This document shows, in pieces, positions 8,403 through 18,067 of a stretch of 64,000 bases of DNA. The DNA is taken from the NCBI RefSeq assembly GCF_001678845.1, contig NZ_MAIQ01000001.1, positions 85,146-149,145 of the forward strand, read 5' to 3'. Origin of the DNA: Christensenella intestinihominis (GTDB lineage: Bacteria; Bacillota; Clostridia; Christensenellales; Christensenellaceae). The notes beneath the pieces are model-generated. The model was not told the origin of the DNA. It made no database searches and worked only from the letters and a program-made list of their open reading frames with translations. Position 1 is the stretch's first letter. Every line of letters begins with the position of its first letter. A program made the position numbers and the translations under genes.

Positions 8403-10499
8403 ATGCAGGATCACATGTATGAAATGGAACTAGGAGGCCGTACTCTTTCGATCGAGAGCGGCAAATATGCTTTCCAGGCGGGCGGTTCCGTCATCGTAAG
8501 ATGCGGGGATACGGCCGTTATGGTAAATGCGACGGGCTCAAAAACGGAACGGGAAGGAATTGACTTTTTCCCGCTCAGCGTTGAGTATGAAGAAAAAATG
8601 TATGCCGCCGGTAAAATACCGGGTGGCTTTATTAAACGCGAAGGGCGGCCGGCGACCTCGGCAATCCTGGCGGCGCGCCTGATTGACCGCCCGATTCGTC
8701 CGCTGTTCCCGAAGGGATATTACAAAGACGTCCAGGTTGTGGCGACGGTGATGTCCGTTGACCTCGACAATCCGCCGGAAGTCCTGGCAATGATCGGTTC
8801 TTCCGCTGCGCTTTCCATTTCGGGATTGCCGTTTGCGGGGCCGACAGGTTCCGTTGCAGTCGGTATGGTGGACGGCGAATACATCATCAACCCGAACTGC
8901 GAACAGCGTGAGAAGAGCAGGCTTAACCTCACGGTTTCCGGTACAAAGGATGCCGTGATGATGGTGGAAGCCGGTGCAAAGGAAGTAACGGAAGCGGAAA
9001 TGCTCGACGCGATTCTTTTCGCCCATGAGGAAATCAAACGCATTTGTGCGTTTATCCAGAACATTAAAGACGAGATCGGCAAGCCCGAGCAGGAAGTGGA
9101 GATTCATAAGCCTTCGGCGGAAATCGAAGCGGCTGTTCGCGAATTTGCAGCTGAAAAGGTTGTGTGGAGCCTCGACACCTTTGAGCGTGACGAACGCGAA
9201 GCGCGCCAGGACCAGGTGAAGCAGGAAACAGTCGAGCATTTTGCGGAACAGTTTCCGGACAGCGCGGGTGACATCGGCGATGTGCTCTACGCCATGACCA
9301 AGGAAGTGCTGCGCGGAAAAATCATGAACGACGGTATCCGTCCGGATGGGCGCGGCTGCGAGGATATCCGCCCGATCTGGTGTGAGACAGGGCTCTTCAA
9401 ACGCACGCACGGCAGTGCGGTATTCACCCGCGGACTGACGCAGGCAATGAATATCGTGACGCTGGGCGGCCTGCGTGAAGGACAGAACCTTGACGGAATT
9501 ACCGATGAAGATTTCAAGCGCTATATGCATCACTATAACATGCCTCCGTTCTCTACGGGCGAGGCCAAGATGATGCGCAGTGCGTCCCGCCGCGAAATCG
9601 GGCACGGCGCGCTCGCGGAACGCGCGATTGAACCGATGCTTCCTTCCGAGGAAGAGTTCCCGTATGCAATCCGTGCGGTTTCCGAAGTAATCAGCTCGAA
9701 CGGCTCAACCTCGCAGGCAAGCGTATGTGCAAGCTCGCTTGCGCTTATGGATGCAGGCGTACCGATGAAAAAGCCGGTTGCCGGTTGCGCAATGGGCCTG
9801 ATTAAAGACCCTGAGACAGGAAAAGTAGTCGTACTGACGGACATTCAGGGCCTGGAAGACTTCATGGGCGATATGGACTTCAAGGTCGCGGGTACGAAAG
9901 ACGGAATTACGGCGATCCAGATGGATATTAAGATCAAGGGAATTGACAAGGAAATCCTCGAACGCGCGCTTGCGCAGGCCCTGCGCGGAAGACTTTTTAT
10001 CCTCGACAAGATGAACGAGGTTATTTCGGTTCCGCGCGAGCATCTTTCGCCTTATGCGCCGAAGATTGTCCAGTTTACGATTGATCCGGATAAAATTCGT
10101 GAAGTGATCGGTTCGGGCGGCAAGGTAATCAACAAGATTATTGACGACACCGGCGTGAAGATTGACATTGAAGACGATGGACGCGTCGCGATCCTGACCC
10201 CCGACGACGAGGCGGCGGCACAGGCGCGCAAGATTATTGAAACAATCGTAAAAGACGTGAAAGTCGGCGAAGTGTTCAACGGAAAAGTAACGCGTATCAT
10301 GAACTTTGGCGCGTTTGTGGAGCTTGCCCCGGGTAAGGAGGGGATGTGCCGCATCTCCAACCTTTCCAACGAATATGTGAAAAAGGTCGAGGATGTGTGC
10401 AACATCGGCGATACGTTGCTCGTCAAGGTTATCGAGATCGATAAGCAGGGCAGGATCAACCTGACACATAAAGGCGTTAAACCGGAAGAATTAAACTAA
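8403..10499 (+). CDS. pnp: Polyribonucleotide nucleotidyltransferase (PNPase)
   Basis: PNPase is a 3'-5' phosphorolytic exoribonuclease that also adds heteropolymeric tails. The 698-residue protein has two RNase PH domains (about 1-210 and 310-540), joined by an alpha-helical linker. A KH domain with 'VIGSGGKVINKI' and a C-terminal S1 domain starting near 'GEVFNGKVTRIMNFGAF' follow. 'RPIRPLFPKGY' and 'GRGCEDIRPI' are typical landmarks. A GGAGG site precedes the ATG. Hairpins upstream (8270-8347) are likely control points. Confidence 0.97.
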   Translation: MQDHMYEMELGGRTLSIESGKYAFQAGGSVIVRCGDTAVMVNATGSKTEREGIDFFPLSVEYEEKMYAAGKIPGGFIKREGRPATSAILAARLIDRPIRPLFPKGYYKDVQVVATVMSVDLDNPPEVLAMIGSSAALSISGLPFAGPTGSVAVGMVDGEYIINPNCEQREKSRLNLTVSGTKDAVMMVEAGAKEVTEAEMLDAILFAHEEIKRICAFIQNIKDEIGKPEQEVEIHKPSAEIEAAVREFAAEKVVWSLDTFERDEREARQDQVKQETVEHFAEQFPDSAGDIGDVLYAMTKEVLRGKIMNDGIRPDGRGCEDIRPIWCETGLFKRTHGSAVFTRGLTQAMNIVTLGGLREGQNLDGITDEDFKRYMHHYNMPPFSTGEAKMMRSASRREIGHGALAERAIEPMLPSEEEFPYAIRAVSEVISSNGSTSQASVCASSLALMDAGVPMKKPVAGCAMGLIKDPETGKVVVLTDIQGLEDFMGDMDFKVAGTKDGITAIQMDIKIKGIDKEILERALAQALRGRLFILDKMNEVISVPREHLSPYAPKIVQFTIDPDKIREVIGSGGKVINKIIDDTGVKIDIEDDGRVAILTPDDEAAAQARKIIETIVKDVKVGEVFNGKVTRIMNFGAFVELAPGKEGMCRISNLSNEYVKKVEDVCNIGDTLLVKVIEIDKQGRINLTHKGVKPEELN

Positions 10500-10514
10500 A
10501 ACGAATATAAAAAA

Positions 10515-10566
10515 GCCGACTGATGGGGAACGGCGGTGGCTGTATGTTTCCTGTGTCGGCTTTTTT
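10515..10566 (+). terminator. Terminator after pnp
   Basis: GCCGAC at 10515-10520 pairs with GTCGGC at 10555-10560, with GGAA and TTCC able to pair inside. A run of six T follows (10561-10566) and a run of A precedes, so it could act in both directions. Confidence 0.7.
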
Positions 10567-10588
10567 CCATCATGAAAGGATTTTTGCT

Positions 10589-11866
10589 ATGGATGGAACA
10601 TTTATCAATGAAAAACTGGAATGCGGAGCGCGGCTGATTGCTGAAAAGCTTCCGAATTTCCATTCCGTAACTGCGGGCATCTGGGTAGGTGCAGGCTCTG
10701 TAACGGAAACTCCTGAAGAAAACGGAATTTCCCATTTGATTGAGCATATGCTGTTTAAGGGAACGGAAAAGCGTACCGCCAAACAGATTGCCGTGGATGT
10801 CGATAATATCGGCGGACAGATCAATGCGTTCACCTCCAAGGAATGCACGTGCTATTATATCAAGGTAATCGACGAAAAACTGGCGGACGGCCTCGAAATA
10901 TTGACCGACCTTTTTTGCAGGGCGACCCTGCAGACGGAAGAACTCGATAAGGAACGTAATGTTGTGCTGGAAGAAATTGCCATGAGCAACGATAACCCGG
11001 AAGACCTTGCGATGGACCTTATATCGAGCACTTATTTCAACGGCTCATCCCTTGAAAAAACAATTCTTGGCCCGGCGGATAATATCCGGCGGTTCGGGCG
11101 CGGGGACCTTGTGGATTACATGAAGCGCTATTATACGGCGTCTAACATTGTTGTAGCCGTGGCGGGGAATTTCGACGAGCAGGAACTTCGGGATTGCCTG
11201 AATCGGCTGCTGCAGAACATCAATCAAAATCCGCTGCGCAAGCCCGCCTTTGCGGACTGCACCGGTTTTGTGCCCCAAAAGGACGGGTTCCAGGTAACCG
11301 GGCGGGACATTGAGCAGGTCCACCTGTGTATGGGAATGCCCGGAATACGGCTCGACGATAAGCGCAAATATGCCCTTAATATTGTGAATAATGTAATTGG
11401 AGGCTCGATGAGCTCCCGCCTTTTCCAGAAAATACGGGAGGAAATGGGAATGGCGTATTCTGTCTTTACCTATCCTGCGCTTTATGCAAGCTCGGGCATG
11501 TACGGGGTATACGCGGGAACGATGGCGGATAATACGCTTAAGGTTGCGGAAATGATACTGAAAGAGCTTAAGGCTGTCAAGGAAAAAGGTATTACGGAAG
11601 AAGAATTCATACAGAGCCGGGAGCAGTCTAAGGGAAACCTGATCCTGTCCCTTGAAAGCACGTCTTCCAAGATGAGCGCGATTGGAAAATCGATGATTCT
11701 CACGGGAAATGTTTATTCGGATGAAGAAGTGCTTCGCTTTATGAAAGACGTGCGCTATCAGGACCTGCAGGAAGTGATTGACGCCTGCCTTGATTTTGAA
11801 AAACTGACGGTAACGTGCGTGGGCCGTGTTCCGGATGAGGAAACGCTGCGCAAAGTCGTTTTCTGA
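10589..11866 (+). CDS. M16 family zinc metallopeptidase (pitrilysin / processing peptidase-like)
   Basis: The 425-residue protein has the inverted zinc motif HxxEH as 'HLIEHMLFKG' near residue 49 and a downstream Glu in 'EERNVVLEEI'-like context ('KERNVVLEEIAMSND'), as in MlpA/YmxG of Bacillus. Members cut peptides inside an enclosed chamber; the substrate here is unknown. I chose the ATG at 10589 with AAGGA upstream, because the longer frame from 10523 begins inside the pnp terminator. In Bacillus the homologous gene also follows pnpA. A strong terminator lies after it. Confidence 0.9.
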   Translation: MDGTFINEKLECGARLIAEKLPNFHSVTAGIWVGAGSVTETPEENGISHLIEHMLFKGTEKRTAKQIAVDVDNIGGQINAFTSKECTCYYIKVIDEKLADGLEILTDLFCRATLQTEELDKERNVVLEEIAMSNDNPEDLAMDLISSTYFNGSSLEKTILGPADNIRRFGRGDLVDYMKRYYTASNIVVAVAGNFDEQELRDCLNRLLQNINQNPLRKPAFADCTGFVPQKDGFQVTGRDIEQVHLCMGMPGIRLDDKRKYALNIVNNVIGGSMSSRLFQKIREEMGMAYSVFTYPALYASSGMYGVYAGTMADNTLKVAEMILKELKAVKEKGITEEEFIQSREQSKGNLILSLESTSSKMSAIGKSMILTGNVYSDEEVLRFMKDVRYQDLQEVIDACLDFEKLTVTCVGRVPDEETLRKVVF

Positions 11867-11887
11867 TCGAGCATGGCTTGAACCGAA

Positions 11888-11924
11888 GAACAGGTATGGA
11901 AGACATTTTCCATATCTGTTCTTT
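11888..11924 (+). terminator. Terminator after the M16 peptidase gene
   Basis: A 14-base-pair stem, 11888-11901 with 11908-11921 (one G-T pair), around a six-base loop, is followed by TTT. The long stem and short T-run suit an intrinsic terminator ending the large operon. Confidence 0.7.
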
Positions 11925-11970
11925 CCGTATTGGCGGTTAAACGCACTCAAACTTTCCACGGGCAAGACAA

Positions 11971-11999
11971 TTGAAATGCGGCTCGTTTGATGCTATAAT
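11971..11999 (+). promoter_or_regulatory. Sigma-A type promoter for ftsK
   Basis: TTGAAA at 11971-11976 and TATAAT at 11994-11999 are separated by 17 bases. The ftsK ATG lies 36 bases downstream of the -10 box. Confidence 0.8.
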
Positions 12000-12035
12000 A
12001 AATAAGATTGTTATCTGTGTTTTGAAGGGGTTTTC

Positions 12036-14462
12036 ATGGCAGCTCGCAAGAAACGGAAAAGAAAGAATACCAACAAGAAAAACGAGATCGCCGGCATTAT
12101 CATTATAGGACTGGCTGTTTTTGTTGCAATCACAATTTATATGAATATTGACAGCGTCTTCGGCAACTTTATTGCGAGCGCCAATTTTGGTATATGCGGG
12201 GCAATCGGCTATGTGGTGCCTATTATCCTCGGCATTATCGGCGTTTTGTTCATTGCGGCCCGGAAAAAGGCGCCGAATGCCGGAAAACTTATTTTGCTGG
12301 CGTTGGCCGTATTCTTTGTTTTTTCCCTCGCACATTTGATTTTCATCGGCGATATTTATACGGAAGGCGGCAGTTACGGCGGCTTTGTAACGACCTCCTA
12401 TGATTTTGGCGCGGCCAATCATGCGGGCGGCGGCGTGCTGGGATCGCTGCTTACCTACTGGTCCTACCGTTTCCTTGGAATGGTGGGGAGTTGCATTGTA
12501 TTTATTACGGGAATCGCGGTATGCATCATCGCGCTCACCAATCTTTCTGTCAAGAAGGTAAGCAAAGAGATCGGCACCGCGGTCAAAACTACGTATGACG
12601 AATACCGTACGCGTGCGGAGCAGCGGCGCGAAAAAAAGCGCCTGTATATTGAAAGCCTCGATCTTGAACGGGAAGAGGAGTTGCGTGCCCGGCAGGAAGA
12701 AGCGGCCCATATCCGCCAGGAGGAAGAAAACGAATTTAATATGCACGTAGAGGAGCCGGAGCCTACGGATGAAATCTATTCGGCGGAAGAAATCCCGGAA
12801 GAATTTACGGATTATGATCCGGAGGAATACCGCAAGGTGTTTTCCGATACGGATATTGAGTTTGACGACGAAATACAGCCGGAACCAAGGGGCAGGCGGA
12901 AAATCGGCGTTTCCCAGGTAACGTCCGAGCAACCGAAGGTGCCCGCGCAGACAGAGGTGCCGCAGCAAACAGCGGAATTTGCTCCCGTCAGTGGGGTGCA
13001 GGGAAGCATTGCTCCCGCCAAAAAATATATCAAGCCGCCGCTTAACCTCCTTACGATGCCTGCAAAAAGCGCAAGGACCTCTTCGGCGGATTTGAAGAAA
13101 AATGTGGAAATACTGGAAAATACGCTCGCAAGCTTCAATGTGAGCGCAAAGGTAACGGGCGTCAGCCGGGGCCCGGTTGTCACGCGTTATGAGGTGCAGC
13201 CGGCGCCCGGTGTGAAGGTCAGCAAAATTGTCAACCTTGCCGACGATATCGCAATGAATCTGGCGGCGCGCGACGTGCGTATTGAGGCGCCTGTCCCTGG
13301 AAAACCGGTGGTGGGAATTGAAATACCGAATCTGGAAACGAGCTCCGTCGGCCTGCGCGAGCTTGTGGGAAGTGAAGAATTCAAGGAAATCAAGAGCCCG
13401 ATTGCGTTTGCGCTCGGGAAGGATATTGCCGGGGCAAATGTTTATGCGGATATTGCCAAAATGCCGCATATGCTGATTGCAGGCGCGACAGGCTCGGGCA
13501 AGAGCGTATGTATCAATTCGCTGATCGTGAGCATTTTGTACCATGCTTCTCCGGAAGAGGTCAAAATGATTATGATTGACCCGAAGGTTGTGGAACTGAA
13601 TGTATTTAACGATATTCCGCATTTGCTGATCCCGGTGGTTACGGACCCGAAGAAAGCGGCGTCTGCAATCAATTGGGCGGTTAACGAAATGACGATGCGT
13701 TACCGTATGTTTGCGGCTAAGGGCGCCAAGGACCTTAAAAAGTATAACGAATTGATGCAGGCGGAGGAAGAAGGGGAGACGCTGCCACATATCCTCGTTA
13801 TTATTGACGAGCTTGCGGACCTGATGATGGTTGCCCCTGGGGAAGTGGAAGACGCAATCTGCCGGATTGCCCAACTCGGGCGTGCAAGCGGCATACATCT
13901 TGTGATTGCAACGCAGCGCCCTTCTGTGGACGTCATCACCGGCATAATCAAGGCCAATATTCCATCCAGGGTTGCGTTTGCCGTATCTTCCCAGGTAGAC
14001 TCCCGGACGATCCTCGATATGGCGGGCGCGGAAAAACTGCTTGGGCAGGGCGATATGCTGTTTTATCCGTCAGGAGCGCCTAAGCCGGTGCGCCTCCAGG
14101 GCTGTTTTATTTCAGACCGGGAAGTGGAGGCTGTTGCAAAGTTCCTGAAGGAACGGCTTGCCGCCGACTATGACTCCAAGGTAATCGACGGAATTTCCAA
14201 AGACAGCGCGAGCCCCATTGCCGGACAGGCAGAGACGGACGAGCTTTTTGTCCGTGCGCTGGAAACGATTGTAGAATACGATCAGGCGTCTACCTCCATG
14301 CTGCAGCGCCGTCTTCGTATCGGGTATGCCCGCGCCGCCCGGCTGATCGACCAGCTTGAAGAGCATGGCTATATTTCACCGATGGATGGAAGCAAGGGAC
14401 GGCAGGTGCTCGTTACCAAAGAGGAACTCCAAAAGATCATGAACCCACAGGAAGAGGAATGA
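12036..14462 (+). CDS. ftsK: DNA translocase FtsK/SpoIIIE
   Basis: FtsK/SpoIIIE pumps DNA through the division septum during chromosome segregation. The 808-residue protein has four likely membrane spans within the first 180 residues, then an acidic linker rich in Glu. The RecA-like motor follows with Walker A 'GATGSGKSV' near residue 487 and Walker B '[12 protein letters not shown]'. The C-terminal winged-helix gamma domain reads '[20 protein letters not shown]' in pieces. It starts a transcription unit with its own promoter; rimO follows four bases after the stop. Confidence 0.96.
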   Translation: MAARKKRKRKNTNKKNEIAGIIIIGLAVFVAITIYMNIDSVFGNFIASANFGICGAIGYVVPIILGIIGVLFIAARKKAPNAGKLILLALAVFFVFSLAHLIFIGDIYTEGGSYGGFVTTSYDFGAANHAGGGVLGSLLTYWSYRFLGMVGSCIVFITGIAVCIIALTNLSVKKVSKEIGTAVKTTYDEYRTRAEQRREKKRLYIESLDLEREEELRARQEEAAHIRQEEENEFNMHVEEPEPTDEIYSAEEIPEEFTDYDPEEYRKVFSDTDIEFDDEIQPEPRGRRKIGVSQVTSEQPKVPAQTEVPQQTAEFAPVSGVQGSIAPAKKYIKPPLNLLTMPAKSARTSSADLKKNVEILENTLASFNVSAKVTGVSRGPVVTRYEVQPAPGVKVSKIVNLADDIAMNLAARDVRIEAPVPGKPVVGIEIPNLETSSVGLRELVGSEEFKEIKSPIAFALGKDIAGANVYADIAKMPHMLIAGATGSGKSVCINSLIVSILYHASPEEVKMIMIDPKVVELNVFNDIPHLLIPVVTDPKKAASAINWAVNEMTMRYRMFAAKGAKDLKKYNELMQAEEEGETLPHILVIIDELADLMMVAPGEVEDAICRIAQLGRASGIHLVIATQRPSVDVITGIIKANIPSRVAFAVSSQVDSRTILDMAGAEKLLGQGDMLFYPSGAPKPVRLQGCFISDREVEAVAKFLKERLAADYDSKVIDGISKDSASPIAGQAETDELFVRALETIVEYDQASTSMLQRRLRIGYARAARLIDQLEEHGYISPMDGSKGRQVLVTKEELQKIMNPQEEE

Positions 14463-14466
14463 TAAA

Positions 14467-15792
14467 ATGACTGTGAAGATTGGCGTTATCTCGCTCGGAT
14501 GCGTGAAGAACAGGATTGACACGGAAGAAATGCTCGCCCAGCTGCAAGGCGAATATGAGTTTGTGCAGGATATGCAGGATGCGGATATCATGCTTATCAA
14601 TACCTGCGCTTTCATTAACGATGCCAAGGAAGAATCCATTAACACAATCCTTGAAGCCGAGCAGCAGAAAAAATTTGGCAAGCTTAAGGGGATTGTTGTT
14701 ACGGGCTGCCTGCCCGAACGCCTTCATGAGGAGTTAAAGCAAGTGGTTCCGCGCGTGGATGCGTTTCTTGGAACGGCGGCATATAAAGAAATACGCCAGG
14801 CGGTCGATGCGGTTGTGGAAGGAAGCGGGTTTGACAGTTATCCCGACCGTACAATCGATGAAAATTTTTCGCAGCGCGTACTGACCACCGTTCCCCCGAC
14901 GGCCTATGTGAAAATTGCGGAGGGGTGCGACAACTGCTGCAGCTATTGCGTTATTCCGTCCATCCGGGGAAAATATCAGAGCAGGAAACCGGAGCATATC
15001 CTCGAAGAAATCGCCTCGCTTGCGCGGGACGGCTACAGCGAAATTATTTTGATTGCACAGGATACCACCGCATATGGAAAAGACCTGGACGAAGGAATTA
15101 ACCTTGCGGGGCTGATGGATCGGGCCGCCGGGATTCCGGGAGTGAAATGGCTGCGCGTGCTTTACAGTTATCCAAATGGAATCACGGATGAACTGCTCAG
15201 CGTAATGTGTAAGCATGACAATATCGTAAAATACCTTGATATCCCGATCCAGCATACGGACGATGAAATCCTGAAAAGGATGCATCGCCGCAATACGTGG
15301 AAAATGACGGATGAAATTTTGCAGAAGATACGCGCTGCTTCGGAAGATTTTATCATACGTTCTACAGTGATCGTAGGGTTTCCGGGCGAAAAGCGGGAAA
15401 ATGTAATCCACCTGTACCAGGACCTGAAGAAATACCAGTTTGACCGTCTGGGCGTGTTCACTTATTCGCAGGAGGAAGGAACGCCTGCGGCGGAAATGGA
15501 CGGGCAGATCGATGAGGAGGAGAAGGAATTCCGGCGTGATTCCGTGCTGAATACGCAATCCTCGATTTCACTCGACAGGAACCAGGCGCGTGTGGATAAA
15601 ACCTATGAGGTTTTGATCGAAGGATACGACGAGCATTCCGGGCTCTATTACGGAAGGTCTTATGCGGAAGCGCCGGATGTGGACGGGAAGATTTTTGTGA
15701 AAACGCAGGAGACGCTGGAAGCGGGAAAATATTATCCCGTAAAAATAAAGATGGCTTACAGCTATGATTGCATGGGAGAACTGCTAAAATGA
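14467..15792 (+). CDS. rimO: Ribosomal protein S12 methylthiotransferase RimO
   Basis: RimO is a radical SAM enzyme that adds a methylthio group to an Asp of ribosomal protein S12. The 441-residue product has the N-terminal UPF0004 domain with 'SLGCVKNRIDTE' and further cysteines near 35-80. The radical SAM cluster motif CxxxCxxC lies in 'GCDNCCSYCVIPSIRG', and a TRAM domain forms the C-terminus. The IRGKYQSR stretch after the cluster favours RimO over MiaB. It overlaps pgsA by four bases. Confidence 0.92.
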   Translation: MTVKIGVISLGCVKNRIDTEEMLAQLQGEYEFVQDMQDADIMLINTCAFINDAKEESINTILEAEQQKKFGKLKGIVVTGCLPERLHEELKQVVPRVDAFLGTAAYKEIRQAVDAVVEGSGFDSYPDRTIDENFSQRVLTTVPPTAYVKIAEGCDNCCSYCVIPSIRGKYQSRKPEHILEEIASLARDGYSEIILIAQDTTAYGKDLDEGINLAGLMDRAAGIPGVKWLRVLYSYPNGITDELLSVMCKHDNIVKYLDIPIQHTDDEILKRMHRRNTWKMTDEILQKIRAASEDFIIRSTVIVGFPGEKRENVIHLYQDLKKYQFDRLGVFTYSQEEGTPAAEMDGQIDEEEKEFRRDSVLNTQSSISLDRNQARVDKTYEVLIEGYDEHSGLYYGRSYAEAPDVDGKIFVKTQETLEAGKYYPVKIKMAYSYDCMGELLK

Positions 15793-16331
15793 AGTGGAAC
15801 GCACCGAACATACTGACAATCATTCGAATCATATTAATTCCATTTTTTGTGCTGTTTTATTTCACAGGTTTACCTCATTGGAATATCTGGGCTGCTATAA
15901 TATTTATAGTGGCGGCGGTTACCGACTGGCTCGACGGATATCTTGCCCGGAAAAATAACCAGGTTTCCAATTTTGGAAAGCTATGGGACCCGATAGCCGA
16001 TAAGCTTTTGGTGCTCGCGGCGCTGTTGCTCCTTATGGATTGGGGCAAGGTTGGTTTTATTGCGGTGCTGATCCTCGAGGCAAGGGAACTCCTCATAGGC
16101 GGAATGCGTTCCGTGGCGGCGTCAAAGGGCGTTGTGATTGCGGCGGATAAGTCCGGAAAGCTTAAAACGGTGGTACAGTTCATTGCAATTATATTATTGA
16201 TGCTTAACGATTGGCCGTTTATGTTTGTACCTGTTTCGATCGGCACGATCCTGATTTGGGTAAGCGTGGCTTTGTCGGTCTACTCGTGTATCGAGTATTT
16301 TGTGAAGAACCGCAGTGTATTTGCAGATTGA
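15789..16331 (+). CDS. pgsA: CDP-diacylglycerol-glycerol-3-phosphate 3-phosphatidyltransferase
   Basis: PgsA makes phosphatidylglycerol phosphate, the precursor of anionic membrane lipids. The 180-residue membrane protein starts 'MKWNAPNILTIIRI' and carries the CDP-alcohol phosphotransferase motif 'DWLDGYLARKNNQVSNFGKLWDPIADK' (DG...AR...G...D...D) near residue 45. Four or more hydrophobic spans follow. The ATG at 15789 overlaps the rimO stop; an upstream in-frame ATG lies inside rimO and is less likely. pgsA just before recA is the Bacillus-like order. Confidence 0.94.
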   Translation: MKWNAPNILTIIRIILIPFFVLFYFTGLPHWNIWAAIIFIVAAVTDWLDGYLARKNNQVSNFGKLWDPIADKLLVLAALLLLMDWGKVGFIAVLILEARELLIGGMRSVAASKGVVIAADKSGKLKTVVQFIAIILLMLNDWPFMFVPVSIGTILIWVSVALSVYSCIEYFVKNRSVFAD

Positions 16332-16353
16332 TTGATATTGGAAAGGAAAAAAT

Positions 16354-17400
16354 ATGGATAATAAGGGAAAAGCTTTAGACGCGGCCCTCGCGCAAATCGA
16401 AAAACAGTTTGGGAAGGGCGCGGTCATGAAATTGGGCGACGCGGCAAAAAATATGAATATTGAAGCAATTCCAACGGGGTGTCTGGAACTGGATGTCGCC
16501 CTTGGAATCGGCGGCGTGCCGCGCGGAAGGATCATCGAGGTGTACGGTCCCGAGTCCTCCGGTAAAACAACCGTAGCGTTGCACATGATTGCAGAAGCGC
16601 AGAAGATGGGCGGCGCGGCGGCTTTTATTGATGCAGAGCACGCGCTTGACCCGGTTTATGCAAAAAATCTTGGGGTTGATATTGACAATCTTTACGTTTC
16701 GCAGCCCAGCACGGGCGAGGAAGCGCTTGAGATTGCAGATATGCTGACCCGCAGCGGCGCGATCGATATTGTGGTCATAGACTCGGTCGCGGCACTGGTG
16801 CCTAAATCGGAGATTGAAGGACTGATGGGTGATTCGTCGGTAGGCGTGCAGGCACGGCTTATGTCGCAGGCCCTGCGTAAGCTTGCCGGGGCGATCAATA
16901 AAACCAACACGGTTGTTGTTTTCATCAACCAGCTGCGCGAGAAAATCGGCGTGATGTTTGGAAGCCCGGAGACGACGACGGGCGGCAAGGCGCTTAAGTT
17001 CTACGCTTCCGTGCGCCTTGACGTGCGCCGCATTGAAACCATTAAGGTCGGGGACCAGATGATCGGAAACCGGACGCGTATTAAGGTTGTAAAAAACAAA
17101 GTGGCGCCGCCTTTCAAAACGGCGGAATTTGAGATTTATTATGGAGAAGGAATCAGCGAGCCGGCCAGCGTTTTGAACCTCGGGACGCAGCTTGGTCTGA
17201 TTGTCAAATCCGGGGCGTGGTTCTCGTACCAGGGCGAGCATATCGGCCAGGGGAGGGACAATGCGCGCCAGTATCTCATGGCAAACCCGGAGGTCATGGA
17301 AGAGGTTAAGCAGCAGGTGCTGAAAACCTATGGCCTCGGTAAATATAAGGATGAGGTTGCGGCGGAAGAGCCCGCAGCCGAGGGGAAAGAAAAGGAATAA
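16354..17400 (+). CDS. recA: Recombinase RecA
   Basis: RecA forms filaments on single-stranded DNA for homologous recombination and SOS induction. The 348-residue product has Walker A 'GPESSGKTT' near residue 66, the '[17 protein letters not shown]' region with loop L1, and '[17 protein letters not shown]'. The acidic C-terminal tail is standard. A GGAAAGG site precedes the ATG. I see no terminator directly after it; instead a promoter-like site and the OLE RNA begin within 40 bases. Confidence 0.98.
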   Translation: MDNKGKALDAALAQIEKQFGKGAVMKLGDAAKNMNIEAIPTGCLELDVALGIGGVPRGRIIEVYGPESSGKTTVALHMIAEAQKMGGAAAFIDAEHALDPVYAKNLGVDIDNLYVSQPSTGEEALEIADMLTRSGAIDIVVIDSVAALVPKSEIEGLMGDSSVGVQARLMSQALRKLAGAINKTNTVVVFINQLREKIGVMFGSPETTTGGKALKFYASVRLDVRRIETIKVGDQMIGNRTRIKVVKNKVAPPFKTAEFEIYYGEGISEPASVLNLGTQLGLIVKSGAWFSYQGEHIGQGRDNARQYLMANPEVMEEVKQQVLKTYGLGKYKDEVAAEEPAAEGKEKE

Positions 17401-17405
17401 TTATG

Positions 17406-17433
17406 TTTACCGCAGACGCGGGAAACGTATGAT
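17406..17433 (+). promoter_or_regulatory. Candidate promoter for the OLE RNA
   Basis: TTTACC at 17406-17411 and TATGAT at 17428-17433 are 16 bases apart. The predicted start near 17440 coincides with the 5' strand of the closing stem of the RNA (17439-17446), which supports both calls. Confidence 0.55.
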
Positions 17434-17438
17434 AAGTT

Positions 17439-18028
17439 TTGGTGGTGCAGTATTCTAGTCGGTACTGCCGATTCCGAAGACGGGCCTAAAAATCCGTTAT
17501 AGGGCACATCGATGAAGTTTCTGGTGTTGGCTGCTGACGCCCCGTCGGGAGCTGATGCTGGGAGTTAAGAAAGAAGGGCGATCCATAAGGGCATATGGGC
17601 GTTGACCCAGCTTTCGCGGAGACCTGTTGCGGTGGTGGCGTGCCATTACTGGACAGGGAAAAACCTGCTATGCGGTATTAAGCTGTGTACAGAGTAGCCT
17701 GCCTTGAGTTGGCATGGTGGAAATGCGGGATAATTTGCGAGTCATCTGCAGCGTACGGGCGGTGGCGAGCACGACTGTAAAAAACCATGCTGGCAAAAGA
17801 GACTAGGAATTGGATTTGTGCTGTTGAGGAAAGCTCCTAGACTGTATTTCAGGCAATAAGGGGATTATAGTGTGGTTTGAACAGGCAATCCGGTCGTGCG
17901 TGTGGTAACACCGCACCGGAGGCTTTCAAGGGAAACCGCTCCTTTCGGCGACGGGGAGTAGCCTTCGGGGAAATCCTACCGGACCATATACTGCAAGGTC
18001 TACTCTTATTGTCACCACCAATTTTTTT
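17439..18028 (+). ncRNA. ole: OLE RNA (ornate, large, extremophilic RNA)
   Basis: The gap between recA and oapA has no plausible protein gene but is rich in pairing. TTGGTGGT at 17439-17446 pairs perfectly with ACCACCAA at 18014-18021, closing a domain of about 583 nt, and seven T follow at 18022-18028. Further hairpins are 17447-17452 with 17463-17468, CTAGGA 17803-17808 with TCCTAG 17835-17840, and 17890-17894 with 17915-17919. Size, position directly before an OapA-like gene, and linkage to tlyA, nadK, argR and recN all match the known OLE class. In Bacillus halodurans OLE RNA forms a membrane-bound ribonucleoprotein needed under cold, alcohol and magnesium stress. I could not run a covariance search, so the call rests on structure and context. 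Confidence 0.87.
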
Positions 18029-18031
18029 AAT

Positions 18032-18055
18032 ATCGGCCGAAAATATTCGGCTGAT
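18032..18055 (+). promoter_or_regulatory. Hairpin between OLE RNA and oapA
   Basis: ATCGGCCG at 18032-18039 pairs with CGGCTGAT at 18048-18055 (one G-T pair) around AAAATATT. It sits between the T-run that ends the OLE RNA and the GGTGAGG ribosome binding site of oapA, so it may affect RNA processing or oapA translation. Confidence 0.5.
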
Positions 18056-18067
18056 GGTGAGGATTCG

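Noticed and set aside
11937-13898. 653-codon minus-strand frame across ftsK
   Set aside because: It is antisense to a well-conserved gene, rich in His, Arg and Phe as is typical of shadows, and has no supporting promoter or ribosome binding site.
17401-18067. RNase P RNA, tmRNA or group II intron as explanation of the gap
   Set aside because: I saw no tRNA-like ends with CCA as in tmRNA, no reverse transcriptase or intron domain V pattern, and the neighbouring OapA-like gene points to OLE RNA instead.
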